DNA from: Dyadobacter sp. 676
GTDB lineage: Bacteria > Bacteroidota > Bacteroidia > Cytophagales > Spirosomataceae
Length of the DNA stretch: 64,000 nt
Assembly: GCF_040448675.1 (NCBI RefSeq)
Contig: NZ_CP159289.1
Location: 3,696,001 to 3,760,000, forward strand
Direction of reading: 5' to 3'
Shown here: positions 55,740-64,000 of the stretch, one piece after another
Numbering within the stretch: the first letter of the stretch is position 1
Layout: each line of letters begins with the position of its first letter
Translations under genes and position numbers: made by a program
Notes under the pieces: model-generated
Databases searched by the model: none
What the model was told of the DNA's origin: nothing
The model's input: the letters and a program-made list of their open reading frames with translations, nothing else

Positions 55740-56819
55740 ATGGAAAATAAAGGCCTCATCTTCATTCCCGATATCAGCGGTTTTACGCAGTTTATGCATG
55801 AAATCGAAATTCAGCATGGCCGGCAGATTATCCAGGAGTTGCTGGAAACGCTCGTGAATGCGAACCAGATCGGCTTGGAGATTTCGGAAATAGAGGGAGA
55901 TGCGATCCTTTTCTTCAAATTCGGACAAGCGCCGGAGCTGGAAACGCTGTACCGGCAGGTAGAGCGGATGTTTTGTGATTTTCACAAATACCTGATCGCC
56001 TACGATAACCGCCGGTTTTGTCAATGTAAATCCTGTATTTCGGCCGTAAATCTCACATTGAAAGTGGTGGCGCATTACGGCGAGTTTACGACCTATCAGG
56101 TCAAGAATTTTAGAAAACTGATTGGAAAAGACATTATCGTTGCGCATCAGTTGCTCAAAAACGATATCGAGCAGCACGAATACTGGCTGGTAACCCAAAA
56201 CCTGTTGAATGGGCAGGCCCCCAACGGTTTTACGGATTGGATGCAATGGCACCCCGGCTCGAAAACGACGGAAAACGATCAGATCCCTTTTCAATACACC
56301 CAGATAGGCCCGTTGAAGAACAGCATTCCGCCCTATAAACCGCCATTGCTCGAACCGAAAGAAAAGGTCAAAATGGTGTCTGTTTCAAGGGAATATGACG
56401 TGGATATTAAAAAGGTATTCTTCACCTCGGGCCACCTCGAACTGCGGCCCCGCTGGCAGGACGGCGTGAAATCCATCGAAGAGCTGGACCACTTTCTCCC
56501 CGGTATCGGGTCGCGTCACAAGTGCGTACGCGAGGATTCGGAAACGATCATGTATGCCAGCGGATTCTCGTACGATCCCGAATCACGGGTCATTTTTAGC
56601 GAATCGGACGAGAAATTTACCGGCGTGTGCTATTTTGTGCTGGATAAGCTGGCCGAAAACCGGACACGTCTCAGTTTGGAATATTATCTCAAAAAAGACC
56701 CGTTGAAACAACTTTCATTCAGGTTCTTCAAAAAAGATAAAATGGAAGCCGAATTCGGAAAATCACTGGCCAATCTGGAAAAACTGCTCCCGGAAATCAC
56801 GTTACCCATTGACTTTTAA
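55740..56819 (+). CDS. class III cyclase-like (DUF2652) protein fused to an SRPBCC domain
   Basis: 359 residues. The N-terminal half (1-190) matches DUF2652 and resembles class III nucleotide cyclases: PDISGFT with Asp11, and EGDAILFF with Asp54, keep both metal-binding aspartates. The C-terminal half (about 210-355) looks like a polyketide-cyclase/SRPBCC ligand-binding fold (VSREYDVDIKKVFFT...FLPGIGSRHKCV). The transition-state Asn/Arg pattern of true cyclases is not clear. Four Cys at about 96-101 and nearby (CQCKSC) may bind metal. The function is unknown. It converges with rimK. Confidence 0.75.
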   Translation: MENKGLIFIPDISGFTQFMHEIEIQHGRQIIQELLETLVNANQIGLEISEIEGDAILFFKFGQAPELETLYRQVERMFCDFHKYLIAYDNRRFCQCKSCISAVNLTLKVVAHYGEFTTYQVKNFRKLIGKDIIVAHQLLKNDIEQHEYWLVTQNLLNGQAPNGFTDWMQWHPGSKTTENDQIPFQYTQIGPLKNSIPPYKPPLLEPKEKVKMVSVSREYDVDIKKVFFTSGHLELRPRWQDGVKSIEELDHFLPGIGSRHKCVREDSETIMYASGFSYDPESRVIFSESDEKFTGVCYFVLDKLAENRTRLSLEYYLKKDPLKQLSFRFFKKDKMEAEFGKSLANLEKLLPEITLPIDF

Positions 56820-56877
56820 ACAATCAAACCCATTTCTGTTCCACCGCGGCCAATTCACTCATTCGCTCACTATTCCT

Positions 56878-57780
56878 TCAAACGCCAACCGTGTCGCCCT
56901 CATCGGTCACGATTTTGTCTTCGATGTAGGACACGATCAGCGATGCGATATCGATTCCGCTAACTTCTTCAATGCCTCGCAGGCCGGGCGAAGAATTCAC
57001 TTCCATCACAAGCGGCCCGCGGGCGGATTGCAGCATATCCACGCCTGCGATTTTTACACCTAATGCCTTCGCTGCCGCAATGGCCGTGTGCTCTTCTTCG
57101 GGCGAAAGTTCGATCATGCAACCCGAGCCGCCCCTGTGGAGATTGGAGCGGAAATCGCCTTCGGCGCCTTGCCGTTTCATAGCGGCGATCACCTTATTGC
57201 CGATGACGAATGCACGAATATCCGCCCCTTTGGATTCGGCGATGTATTCCTGGATCAGGAAGTTCGCTTTCAGTCCGTAGAATGCCTCGATGGTCGATTT
57301 GGCAGCCTTGATCGTTTCGGCCAAGACCACGCCTACCCCCTGTGTTCCTTCGAGCAGTTTGATTACCACCGGTGGGCCGCCTACGAGGTGAATGAGCTCG
57401 TTGACCTGGGCGGGGTTTTTGGCAATAACCGTTTTCGGAATGTCGATACCGGCCTTCGCAAGCACCTGCATGCTGCGCAGCTTGTCGCGCGAGCGCAGGA
57501 TGGCCTGTGATTTCACGGTGGTAAAGACTTTCAGGAGCTCAAATTGCCGCACCACGGCGCAGCCGAAGGCATTCACTGACGTCCCGATGCGCGGAATGGC
57601 GGCATCGATGCCTATCACGGATTTGCCTTTGTAGATAACGGACGGCTTGCCGCCCTCGATCATGACCGAGCATTTGACATGATCGATTACAACCGCTTCG
57701 TGTCCCTTTTGATTGATAGCCTCCACAAGCCGCCGGGTCGAATACAGATCCGGATTGGTGGATAATACGGCGATTTTCAT
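56878..57780 (-). CDS. rimK: RimK-type ATP-grasp ligase (ribosomal protein S6 glutamate ligase family)
   Basis: 300 residues, full length for RimK. The ATP-grasp domain spans about 90-290, with [35 protein letters not shown] and [18 protein letters not shown] (metal-binding E and N). RimK adds Glu residues to the C-terminus of ribosomal protein S6. It follows the RimB-like protease on the same strand after a 57-bp gap that contains a tRNA-like hairpin. Confidence 0.92.
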   Translation of the reverse strand: MKIAVLSTNPDLYSTRRLVEAINQKGHEAVVIDHVKCSVMIEGGKPSVIYKGKSVIGIDAAIPRIGTSVNAFGCAVVRQFELLKVFTTVKSQAILRSRDKLRSMQVLAKAGIDIPKTVIAKNPAQVNELIHLVGGPPVVIKLLEGTQGVGVVLAETIKAAKSTIEAFYGLKANFLIQEYIAESKGADIRAFVIGNKVIAAMKRQGAEGDFRSNLHRGGSGCMIELSPEEEHTAIAAAKALGVKIAGVDMLQSARGPLVMEVNSSPGLRGIEEVSGIDIASLIVSYIEDKIVTDEGDTVGV

Positions 57781-57802
57781 AAATGTTTCAGAAAAATGGA
57801 GG

Positions 57803-57822
57803 TTGGTCCCGGGATTCGCACC
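57803..57822 (-). other. T-arm-like hairpin between rimK and the RimB-like gene
   Basis: The minus strand reads CCGGG, a 7-nt loop TGCGAAT, then CCCGG, near the centre of the 57-bp gap. The loop differs from the tRNA T-loop consensus TTCGAAT at one position and the stem is perfect. No anticodon or D-arm is seen. It may be a tRNA remnant or an unrelated regulatory hairpin. Confidence 0.35.
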
Positions 57823-57837
57823 CGGATTCGGTCCTGG

Positions 57838-58296
57838 TTAATTTTGGGAACGGGTTGGTGTCAGCGAATGCCTTGCAGCCGACAGGTTCTTTTTCGAAAC
57901 ATCGACAATGAACCTGTTTTTGAGCAATTTGCGTCCGAGTAGAATGGGGTAATTCATTTTTTGCCGGTTGGCCAGCGAAAATTCGGTACGTATTTTCCTG
58001 CCAAACAGCCTGATTGGTGTCTTGATCACAAATCGCTTCTCTTCTTCTCCGAACGAGTTTCGGATTACGGTTTGTTTGAAATCGGTTACTATAAAGAAAT
58101 GTTGAGGCGCTCCGCGTTTGGCGTCGAGGTAAACGTGGAGCTCTTTGCGTCCCGCCGCTTCAACCAGTTTCACGCGGGAACAATGGATGGCCGAAGTTGC
58201 GGCACCGGAATCGATCCTGACGGGCACATTGTACCAGCCCAGTTCCGGCAAATCCGCTATATCGGTTGCGCCTATGGTTTCCAGCGGCCGCTTCAT
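57838..58296 (-). CDS. RimB-like ATP-dependent zinc protease (PF05618)
   Basis: 152 residues of the Zn_protease/RimB family, with an aspartic-protease-like fold: WYNVPVRIDSGAATSAIHCS carries the DSGA motif, and YPILLGRKLLKNRFIVDVSK the second conserved block. In the RimK system this partner trims the added Glu residues. Its start overlaps the holB stop by four bases, and rimK follows, so the three form one operon. Confidence 0.85.
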   Translation of the reverse strand: MKRPLETIGATDIADLPELGWYNVPVRIDSGAATSAIHCSRVKLVEAAGRKELHVYLDAKRGAPQHFFIVTDFKQTVIRNSFGEEEKRFVIKTPIRLFGRKIRTEFSLANRQKMNYPILLGRKLLKNRFIVDVSKKNLSAARHSLTPTRSQN

Positions 58297-59411
58297 CTGC
58301 GCTGGAAAAACTGTGCGACCGTCAGCGACAGGTCCAGAAAAACCATTTTGGCCCGTACATTCCGCTCGATATGGTAATAGGCCGTGTTCACTTCCCCGAT
58401 CATTCTTTCCAGCGAATCGAAATTGACGGTTTTGGAAAAATTCTGCACGAATGTAAGTTCTTCCTGCGGAACGCGCAAAAGTTCACCGGCGCCATGACTC
58501 CACACGAGCATATCCCTGAACAACCGCAACGCATATTCGAGCAGGCCTTTCTGCTTTTCCTTGCTCATGACGTCGTAGGAATCCGCCAGTTTTACCAGAT
58601 GCGCCACATCGAATTTGTATGAAGAGCGCATCCAGTCGGCGAACCATGCCGAACGGTCATCCTGCTCTTCCTGAACAAGTTTCAACGCTTCGGCCATATT
58701 TCCGTCGCACAGGTAGGCTATCTGGCTGGCGGCGGCGTCCGTCACGTCCTGCTGTTTCAGGTATGCTTTGATTTCCGGATCGGTGAATGCGGGAATCGTG
58801 ATGCGCTGGGTCCGCGAAATGATGGTGGTCAGTAACTTATCCGACTGATCGCTTACCAGAATGAACAAGGTTTTTTCAGGGGGCTCTTCGAGAATTTTCA
58901 AAATAGCGTTGGAAGAAGCCGCATTCATGATGTCGGCCTTCCATATCAGCAAAATCTTGTACTCGCCTTCGTACGCTTTAACGGATAATTTTCGCAAAAT
59001 CCCGCGTGCTTCCTCCACCGAAATGTTGCCCTGCTTGTTATCTGCACCGATGTGGTCGAGCCAGTCGGGTAGGACGCGGTAGGGGTTTTCGAGTAAAAAG
59101 GAGCGCCAGAGCGGCAGGAATGCCTCGCTGGTTTTGCCATCCACTTTTTTGGAGGTGGCAATGGGAAATATGAAATGGAAATCGGGGTGGGCGAGCTTGC
59201 CCATCTTCACGCACGACGCGCACGTGCCGCAGGCGTCTTCCTCGCCCCGGTTTTCACAATTAATATAGGTAGAGAATGCCAGCGCCATCGCCAGACCAGC
59301 GCCTCCGGCGGAGTAGTCGAATAGCTGCGCATGGGCTAAATGGCTGTTCCGGACCGAGCGCCTGAGCGTCGATTTGATATGGTCAAGTCCCGGAATATCT
59401 CTGAAAAGCAC
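58293..59411 (-). CDS. holB: DNA polymerase III subunit delta prime
   Basis: 372 residues of the clamp-loader AAA+ family. A Cys-rich zinc module (CENRGEEDACGTCASC, about 52-67) follows the degenerate P-loop region (FDYSAGGAGLAMALAF, about 31-46), which lacks the normal Walker Lys, as expected for delta prime. DILNAASSNAILKILEEPPE-type sensing and SRTQRITIP are present. It helps load the sliding clamp. It heads the operon with the RimB-like protease and rimK. Confidence 0.9.
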   Translation of the reverse strand: MLFRDIPGLDHIKSTLRRSVRNSHLAHAQLFDYSAGGAGLAMALAFSTYINCENRGEEDACGTCASCVKMGKLAHPDFHFIFPIATSKKVDGKTSEAFLPLWRSFLLENPYRVLPDWLDHIGADNKQGNISVEEARGILRKLSVKAYEGEYKILLIWKADIMNAASSNAILKILEEPPEKTLFILVSDQSDKLLTTIISRTQRITIPAFTDPEIKAYLKQQDVTDAAASQIAYLCDGNMAEALKLVQEEQDDRSAWFADWMRSSYKFDVAHLVKLADSYDVMSKEKQKGLLEYALRLFRDMLVWSHGAGELLRVPQEELTFVQNFSKTVNFDSLERMIGEVNTAYYHIERNVRAKMVFLDLSLTVAQFFQRR

Positions 59412-59445
59412 GGTTTAAATCAATTGATAAATGGGTGAAAAATGC

Positions 59446-60639
59446 CTACTGGCCGCGCTGGGTTTGCGTATTTTCAAAAACCGCCCGCATAATATCTTCT
59501 TCTGTTTCTCCGAATGTTGCGCCGCGACGGCTCACAGTATCTTTTGCTACGGAAACCGCCTTTGGGAAACGGTATTCGCGATATCCCTCGGCCGCTCCTC
59601 CCCAAGTGAACGAAGGCACATGTTTCGCCTGAAATCCTCCGCCAAACACATTCACGCTCACGCCCACCACCGTCCCGGTGTTAAACATGGTCGAAATACC
59701 CGCTTTGGAATAGTCGCCCATCATGAGCCCGCAGAACAGCAGCCCGGTGTCGGCCAGCGCATTGGTGACGTAGCTATGAAGTTTAACGTTCGTATGGTCG
59801 TTTTTGAGGTTCGAATTATTAGTGTTGGCCCCGAGATTGCACCATTCCCCCAGCACCGAGTTGCCGAGGTAACCATCGTGGCCCTTGTTGCTGTAACCGA
59901 AGACCACACAGTTGCTCACTTCCCCGCCGACTTTCGAGAACGGCCCGACAGTCGTATTCGGGCGGATCTTAGTGCTCTGCGCCAAAACGCCGTTTTCGCC
60001 GATCGCAAATGGCCCCTGAATCATGGACCCTTCCTGGATCAATGCATTCTTGCCGATATAAATCGGGCCGTTTTCCGCATTCAATACCGAGGCTTTGATT
60101 ACCGCGCCCTCTTCCACGAATATCCGCTCCGGCTCGTAGCAATGCGTAAAGGGGTCATTAATGCCCGCCGATTTCCGAAGGGAAACAATGCGTTCGTAAT
60201 CGGCTTTGATTTGTGCCCCATTCTGGCCGAATATATCCCATAGCCGGCGGATCATCGTAAACGGCTCTTCATAGGTCACCACTGAAAGACCGCTTGTGCC
60301 CTTCAATACATTCCAGGCGGCATGGGTTCTGACGGCCAGGATTTCGTCCTGTTTCGAAACAAGGGCCGTACCATAGGGCAATCCTTTGACAATGCCGGTA
60401 AGATGCTCATCCGGACATAATGCGCCGTTGATGTACAGGTTGTCGTCGGAGGTGTGTTGCGGATATTTCTCTGAAAGATAGGTTTCGGTTTGAAACGAAA
60501 CCGGGGAATGGCACCTGTCGGCCCACTTCTCGGCCAGCGTATGAATGCCGCAGCGGATGCCTGCGACAGGTCTTGTGTATGTAAAAGGTAAAAGTTGAAC
60601 TCTAAGCGTTGGATCGTCGAACAGAATGATATCTGGCAT
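59446..60639 (-). CDS. GlmU-like sugar nucleotidyltransferase family protein (NTP_transf_4 plus left-handed beta helix)
   Basis: 397 residues. The N-terminus (1-40, ILFDDPTLRVQLLPFTYTRP) belongs to NTP_transf_4, which lacks the canonical pyrophosphorylase GxGTR loop. The second half is a left-handed beta helix of hexapeptide repeats (IGENGVLAQSTKIRPNTTVG, LGANTNNSNLKNDH). A GlmU-like role in sugar-nucleotide metabolism is usual in Bacteroidota annotations, but catalysis is not proven here. It is a single gene. Confidence 0.85.
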   Translation of the reverse strand: MPDIILFDDPTLRVQLLPFTYTRPVAGIRCGIHTLAEKWADRCHSPVSFQTETYLSEKYPQHTSDDNLYINGALCPDEHLTGIVKGLPYGTALVSKQDEILAVRTHAAWNVLKGTSGLSVVTYEEPFTMIRRLWDIFGQNGAQIKADYERIVSLRKSAGINDPFTHCYEPERIFVEEGAVIKASVLNAENGPIYIGKNALIQEGSMIQGPFAIGENGVLAQSTKIRPNTTVGPFSKVGGEVSNCVVFGYSNKGHDGYLGNSVLGEWCNLGANTNNSNLKNDHTNVKLHSYVTNALADTGLLFCGLMMGDYSKAGISTMFNTGTVVGVSVNVFGGGFQAKHVPSFTWGGAAEGYREYRFPKAVSVAKDTVSRRGATFGETEEDIMRAVFENTQTQRGQ

Positions 60640-60700
60640 GTTTTAAAACGTATGTGCGCACCAAAGTTCGGGCATTTTATTGGTTACGGCAAAAAAAGAA

Positions 60701-60733
60701 GCAGTCTCCCGAGCATATTTGTCGGGAGACTGC
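60701..60733 (-). terminator. rho-independent terminator of rpmE2
   Basis: On the minus strand, a perfect 12-bp stem (GCAGTCTCCCGA with TCGGGAGACTGC, 9-nt loop) is followed by TTCTTTTTTTG. It lies 61 bp after the L31 stop. Confidence 0.85.
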
Positions 60734-60794
60734 CACTGTATTTTTCGCGTTCTCTGCTGTGTTCGACCACGCAGGTAACCGCCGCAAGCGTCGC

Positions 60795-61037
60795 TTATTT
60801 TCCGTAACGCTTTCTGAACTTGTCGACGCGGCCGGCTGTGTCAACAAGTACGTTTTTGCCGGTATAGAAAGGGTGCGACTGAGACGAAACTTCGACTTTG
60901 TACACAGGATAGGTTTTGCCGTCTTCCCAGGTAATGGTCTCGTTAGTGTCTATGGTTGAACGCGTAAGGAATTTAAAGTCACTTGATAGATCCCAGAAAA
61001 CTACTTCTCTGTAATTGGGATGAATATCTTTTTTCAT
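60795..61037 (-). CDS. rpmE2: 50S ribosomal protein L31, type B
   Basis: 80 residues starting [19 protein letters not shown], with the type B body ([28 protein letters not shown] and [16 protein letters not shown]). It has no Cys, so it is the zinc-independent form. The start at 61037 is preferred over an in-frame start at 61073. It has a good promoter and terminator, so it is a single transcript. Confidence 0.96.
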   Translation of the reverse strand: MKKDIHPNYREVVFWDLSSDFKFLTRSTIDTNETITWEDGKTYPVYKVEVSSQSHPFYTGKNVLVDTAGRVDKFRKRYGK

Positions 61038-61081
61038 CGGTATATGTATTATTTGTTTCGATACGATTTTCAAAAGGATTG

Positions 61082-61112
61082 CAAAAGTAAAAAATCCTGA
61101 TTAGTAAATCAA
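61082..61112 (-). promoter_or_regulatory. Bacteroidota promoter of rpmE2
   Basis: On the coding strand, TTG (61112-61110), 20 nt, then TACTTTTG (61089-61082) match the consensus in both boxes and spacing. It is the best promoter in the window. The -7 box ends 44 nt before the ATG. Confidence 0.75.
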
Positions 61113-61167
61113 GCATCGGAACGCTATCTTTTTTTAATATTAATACAATACGGCGAAAATTAATGGC

Positions 61168-62079
61168 CTAAACTTCACTGAGTTGCTGTTTGAGCACCTC
61201 CACGCCACGTCTGGCTTCTTTCTCAAAGTCGTTGTATACGAAGCATTCGATGGAGAGCCCGCCTTTATACCCGATTTTCTTCAAAGCGGCCAGGTATGCC
61301 CTGAAATCGTCGCCTGCCACGCCTGGCGGCGTGCGCTTTTCCTTCTCGGCAATGTGGCAATGCACGATGTGTTTGCCGTATTTGACGATCTCCGAAGCCG
61401 GCTCGTCTTCCTTTAACATATGATATATGTCGCAAAGCAGCTTCACACGGGGGCTTTTTACGGCATCCACAATCTCGACGCCTTCTGCCAGGCTGTTAAT
61501 AAAGTTCGTTTCTCCGCGGTTGAGCGGCTCCACCGCAATGGTAACCCCGTATTTTTCGGCAAGAGGCGCCATTTTTTGTGTCAGTTCGATGTGCTGCGCC
61601 TTTGCTTTCGCGCGGTCGAAGCCCTCGGGTATGATTCTTGAAGCACCGCTACCGAATACGATAAACTGGGAGCCGCATTCTTTGGCACGTTTCAGGACTG
61701 TGTCGGTCCGTTGAAGGATTGCTTCATGGTTTGCGTCGGGACCAAGCGTTTTCAGGCTTGCGGGCAACAGGATCACATACGATCTGATGGGAAAATGTTC
61801 GCTTTTGAGTTGCTGAAGGTTCTTTTCGTAACCGGCATCGCCGCCCTCGGGGATCAGGAAGCCTGCCACGGACTCTTCGATATACGCGCACCCCGATTTG
61901 CGTAAAAAGTCGGCTTTGTCGTAGGCCGCATACACACCCAGCGGGATGCTGTAAGCTGCATTTCCGACGACTTTGGCCACGGCGTCTGTTAGCGACCCGC
62001 CCAGTGCAAGGCCGGCTGCCAGCCCTGAGGTCGTTTTGAGGAATGTCCGGCGGTCGGCCTGTTCGATAATCGTGCTCAT
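61168..62079 (-). CDS. sugar phosphate isomerase/epimerase-like TIM barrel, exported
   Basis: 303 residues of the AP_endonuc_2/xylose-isomerase-like family. The N-terminus (EQADRRTFLKTTSGLAAGLALG) is a twin-arginine signal. Metal ligands are visible in VAVEPLNRGETNF, LLCDIYHML, VHCHIAEKE and GLSIECF. It probably acts on a sugar or inositol-like compound in the periplasm. It is a single gene, divergent from nrdA. Confidence 0.88.
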   Translation of the reverse strand: MSTIIEQADRRTFLKTTSGLAAGLALGGSLTDAVAKVVGNAAYSIPLGVYAAYDKADFLRKSGCAYIEESVAGFLIPEGGDAGYEKNLQQLKSEHFPIRSYVILLPASLKTLGPDANHEAILQRTDTVLKRAKECGSQFIVFGSGASRIIPEGFDRAKAKAQHIELTQKMAPLAEKYGVTIAVEPLNRGETNFINSLAEGVEIVDAVKSPRVKLLCDIYHMLKEDEPASEIVKYGKHIVHCHIAEKEKRTPPGVAGDDFRAYLAALKKIGYKGGLSIECFVYNDFEKEARRGVEVLKQQLSEV

Positions 62080-62514
62080 ATCCGAGAATTTTTATTTGCT
62101 AATGATTGATATTTTGTGTTGAAATGAAACAGGTTAGGCGCTATAAAGTTTTCGAGTTTAGAAAGACTATAAATAATGAAAATCGAATTAATGCATTGAT
62201 TTGCAGGGGATACCGTTTTTGTGGCATTAGTTTGATTAGAAATTTTCTTCCAAAAAAGTTTGCAAAAATTGAAACACATTTTTCTTAAAAATTTTTCTTT
62301 GAAACAATTTAGTGTAAGCTTTCCGTAAACAACTAGTTATTAGTTTCTTAACAATTTAGTAATTTGGACTATGCTGATAAGGCCCGGTTTTATAGCAGAA
62401 TCCCGATTGCGAATCTGATTTCTTTAGTGTTATTTCAAGAGATTTTTGAAGGTCATTTCCGACTGTTCTCCCAACAATATACATCACTAACGTTCTATCA
62501 AACACCACATTACT
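62080..62514. other. intergenic region upstream of nrdA, AT-rich
   Basis: About 435 bp between divergent genes. It is AT-rich up to about 62340 and more mixed after. No gene, NrdR box, cobalamin riboswitch or clean promoter is recognised. The long 5' region may carry nrdA control signals. Confidence 0.5.
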
Positions 62515-64000
62515 ATGTCTATGTATGTCATAAAGCGTGATGGTCGCCGCGAATCCGTGAAATTCGACAAGGTGACTGCCCGCATAGAGAAATTGAGCTA
62601 CGGCCTGGATGCCACGTACGTCCAGCCCGTGGAAGTAGCCAAGAAGGTTGTTTCCGGCATTTATGACGGCGTTACCACTGCCGAGCTGGATAACCTCGCT
62701 GCCGAAACCGCCGCTTCGATGACCACCAAGCACCCCGATTACGCGATTCTGGCAGCCCGCGTCGCTATCTCAAATCTCCATAAGAATACATTGAAGTCGT
62801 TTTCGGCTACAATGAAGCGTCTTTATACATATATAGATTCCAAAACAGGCGAAAACGCATCGCTGATCTCGAAGGAGGTTTACGAGGTGATCCGCCAGAA
62901 TGCATCGCTGCTCGATTCTACTATTATATATGACCGCGATTATTCCTACGATTATTTCGGCTATAAAACCCTTGAAAAGTCGTATTTACTGAAAGTTGAG
63001 GGGAAAATTGTCGAGCGCCCGCAGCATATGCTCATGCGCGTGGCCATCGGTATTCATCAGGACGACGTGCAGGCGGCGATCGAAACATACCATTTGCTTT
63101 CGGAAAAATGGTTTACACATGCCACGCCTACACTGTTCAATGCCGGTACGCCGAAGCCGCAAATGTCGTCGTGCTTCCTGCTCACGATGAAGGAAGACAG
63201 CATCAACGGCATTTATGACACCCTCAAAAACTGCGCATTGATCTCGCAGTCGGCCGGTGGTATCGGTTTGAGCATTCACGACGTCCGTGCGACGGGTACT
63301 TATATTAAGGGAACGAACGGACAGTCTAACGGTATCGTACCGATGCTCCGCGTGTTCAACGACACGGCCCGTTACGTAGATCAGGGAGGCGGTAAGCGCA
63401 AAGGCTCCTTCGCGATTTATATTGAACCCTGGCATTCGGATATTTTCGATTTCCTGGACCTGAAAAAGAACCATGGAAAAGAAGAGCAGCGTGCGCGCGA
63501 CCTTTTCTATGCATTGTGGATTCCGGATTTGTTCATGAAGCGCGTCGAAGCGAACGATACGTGGTCGCTTTTCTGTCCGCACGAATGCCCGGGGCTGGCC
63601 GATACGCATAGCGAAGAATTCGAAAAGCTGTACGAGCAATACGAGCGCGAAGGCAAGGCACGCAAGACCATCAAGGCGCAGGACCTGTGGTTCGCGATCA
63701 TGGAATCACAGATCGAGACGGGCACTCCTTATATGTTGTACAAGGACCATGCGAACAGCAAGTCGAACCAGCAGAACCTGGGTACCATTAAATCGTCGAA
63801 CCTTTGTACTGAAATCATCGAGTACACTGCGCCTGACGAAGTAGCGGTTTGTAACCTGGCGTCTATCGCACTGCCAAAATTCGTAGAGCAAGGCGAGGAT
63901 GGTTTCATGCGTTTCGATCATCAAAAGTTGTATGAGATCACAAAAGTGGTAACACGCAACCTGAACAAGATCATCGACCTCAACTTCTATCCGGTTCCCG
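62515..64000 (+). CDS. nrdA: ribonucleoside-diphosphate reductase, alpha subunit (partial, runs off the end)
   Basis: 495 residues are visible, in frame to the last base. The ATP-cone starts at once ([20 protein letters not shown], about 3-90). Then come the alpha-domain residues [20 protein letters not shown] with the active-site Cys (about 220), [19 protein letters not shown], and CTEIIEY near the right edge. With NrdB (33252-34247) it reduces ribonucleoside diphosphates. The start at 62515 gives the usual ATP-cone. The C-terminus, with the redox Cys pair, is outside the window. Confidence 0.95.
   Translation, partial: MSMYVIKRDGRRESVKFDKVTARIEKLSYGLDATYVQPVEVAKKVVSGIYDGVTTAELDNLAAETAASMTTKHPDYAILAARVAISNLHKNTLKSFSATMKRLYTYIDSKTGENASLISKEVYEVIRQNASLLDSTIIYDRDYSYDYFGYKTLEKSYLLKVEGKIVERPQHMLMRVAIGIHQDDVQAAIETYHLLSEKWFTHATPTLFNAGTPKPQMSSCFLLTMKEDSINGIYDTLKNCALISQSAGGIGLSIHDVRATGTYIKGTNGQSNGIVPMLRVFNDTARYVDQGGGKRKGSFAIYIEPWHSDIFDFLDLKKNHGKEEQRARDLFYALWIPDLFMKRVEANDTWSLFCPHECPGLADTHSEEFEKLYEQYEREGKARKTIKAQDLWFAIMESQIETGTPYMLYKDHANSKSNQQNLGTIKSSNLCTEIIEYTAPDEVAVCNLASIALPKFVEQGEDGFMRFDHQKLYEITKVVTRNLNKIIDLNFYPVP

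Noticed and set aside
1..64000. Phage, insertion sequence, integrative element or CRISPR array
   Set aside because: No transposase, integrase, cas gene, direct-repeat array or attachment site was found; the toxin and Uma2 remains are isolated.

Overview
The window looks like a chromosomal segment of a Bacteroidota bacterium of the order Cytophagales, most like Dyadobacter or Spirosoma. This rests on two SusC/SusD pairs, several TonB-dependent barrels, a LytS/LytTR pair, type B L31, BrnT- and HigBA-type toxin remains, the GlmU-like NTP_transf_4 protein, Bacteroidota promoters (TTG, about 19-20 nt, TAnnTTTG), and intermediate base composition. No genus-level marker such as rRNA is present, so the assignment is by overall gene content. 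No CRISPR array, rRNA, intact tRNA, prophage or insertion sequence was seen.

Layout. 1-12.5 kb: housekeeping and metabolic genes (YccF membrane protein, quinone oxidoreductase, a frameshifted hydrolase, a TonB receptor divergent from a MocR-type regulator, an alditol-oxidase-like flavoprotein, a TetR-like/UbiB-kinase pair, GNAT, class II phosphodiesterase-like MBL protein, DUF72, cupin). 12.6-21.9 kb: a glycan-uptake locus (SusD, SusC, GH130 mannosylglucose phosphorylase, sodium:solute symporter, divergent AraC regulator). 22-26.8 kb: ilvE, a broken cob(I)alamin adenosyltransferase, a BrnT-type toxin locus, a divergent QueA paralogue, a broken Uma2 nuclease. 26.8-34.3 kb: GH43-like secreted enzyme, tyrS, FAD oxidoreductase, a nucleotidyltransferase relic, metallophosphoesterase, recX, nrdB. 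34.5-37.4 kb: FkbM methyltransferase and two glycosyltransferases. 37.7-40.7 kb: CorA, MFS, YigZ, a small helical protein. 40.8-45.8 kb: an orphan SusC/SusD pair. 46-54.2 kb: uvrA, a LytTR response regulator with its kinase, and a large outer-membrane barrel. 54.2-64 kb: hemC, a HigBA relic, a cyclase-like/SRPBCC protein, rimK, a RimB-like protease, holB, GlmU-like protein, L31, a sugar isomerase-like protein, and the start of nrdA, which runs off the end.

How the genes work together. The symporter-GH130-SusC-SusD block under AraC control reads as uptake and phosphorolysis of a beta-mannosyl-glucose glycan. holB, the RimB-like protease and rimK form a tight operon. nrdB and nrdA encode the two halves of one ribonucleotide reductase but lie 28 kb apart.

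The most striking feature is a series of single-base frameshifts. The hydrolase, SusC (in its signal peptide), the adenosyltransferase, BrnT, Uma2, the HigB relic and uvrA (three times) are each restored by adding or removing one base. Five of the nine lie in runs of six or more identical bases, and the rest in short runs of two to four. The long-run cases are best read as sequencing or assembly errors. The toxin-type and nuclease cases may be true decay. I found no convincing new multi-gene system. The most interesting leads are the short partner gene of BrnT, the cyclase-like/SRPBCC fusion, and the QueA paralogue.
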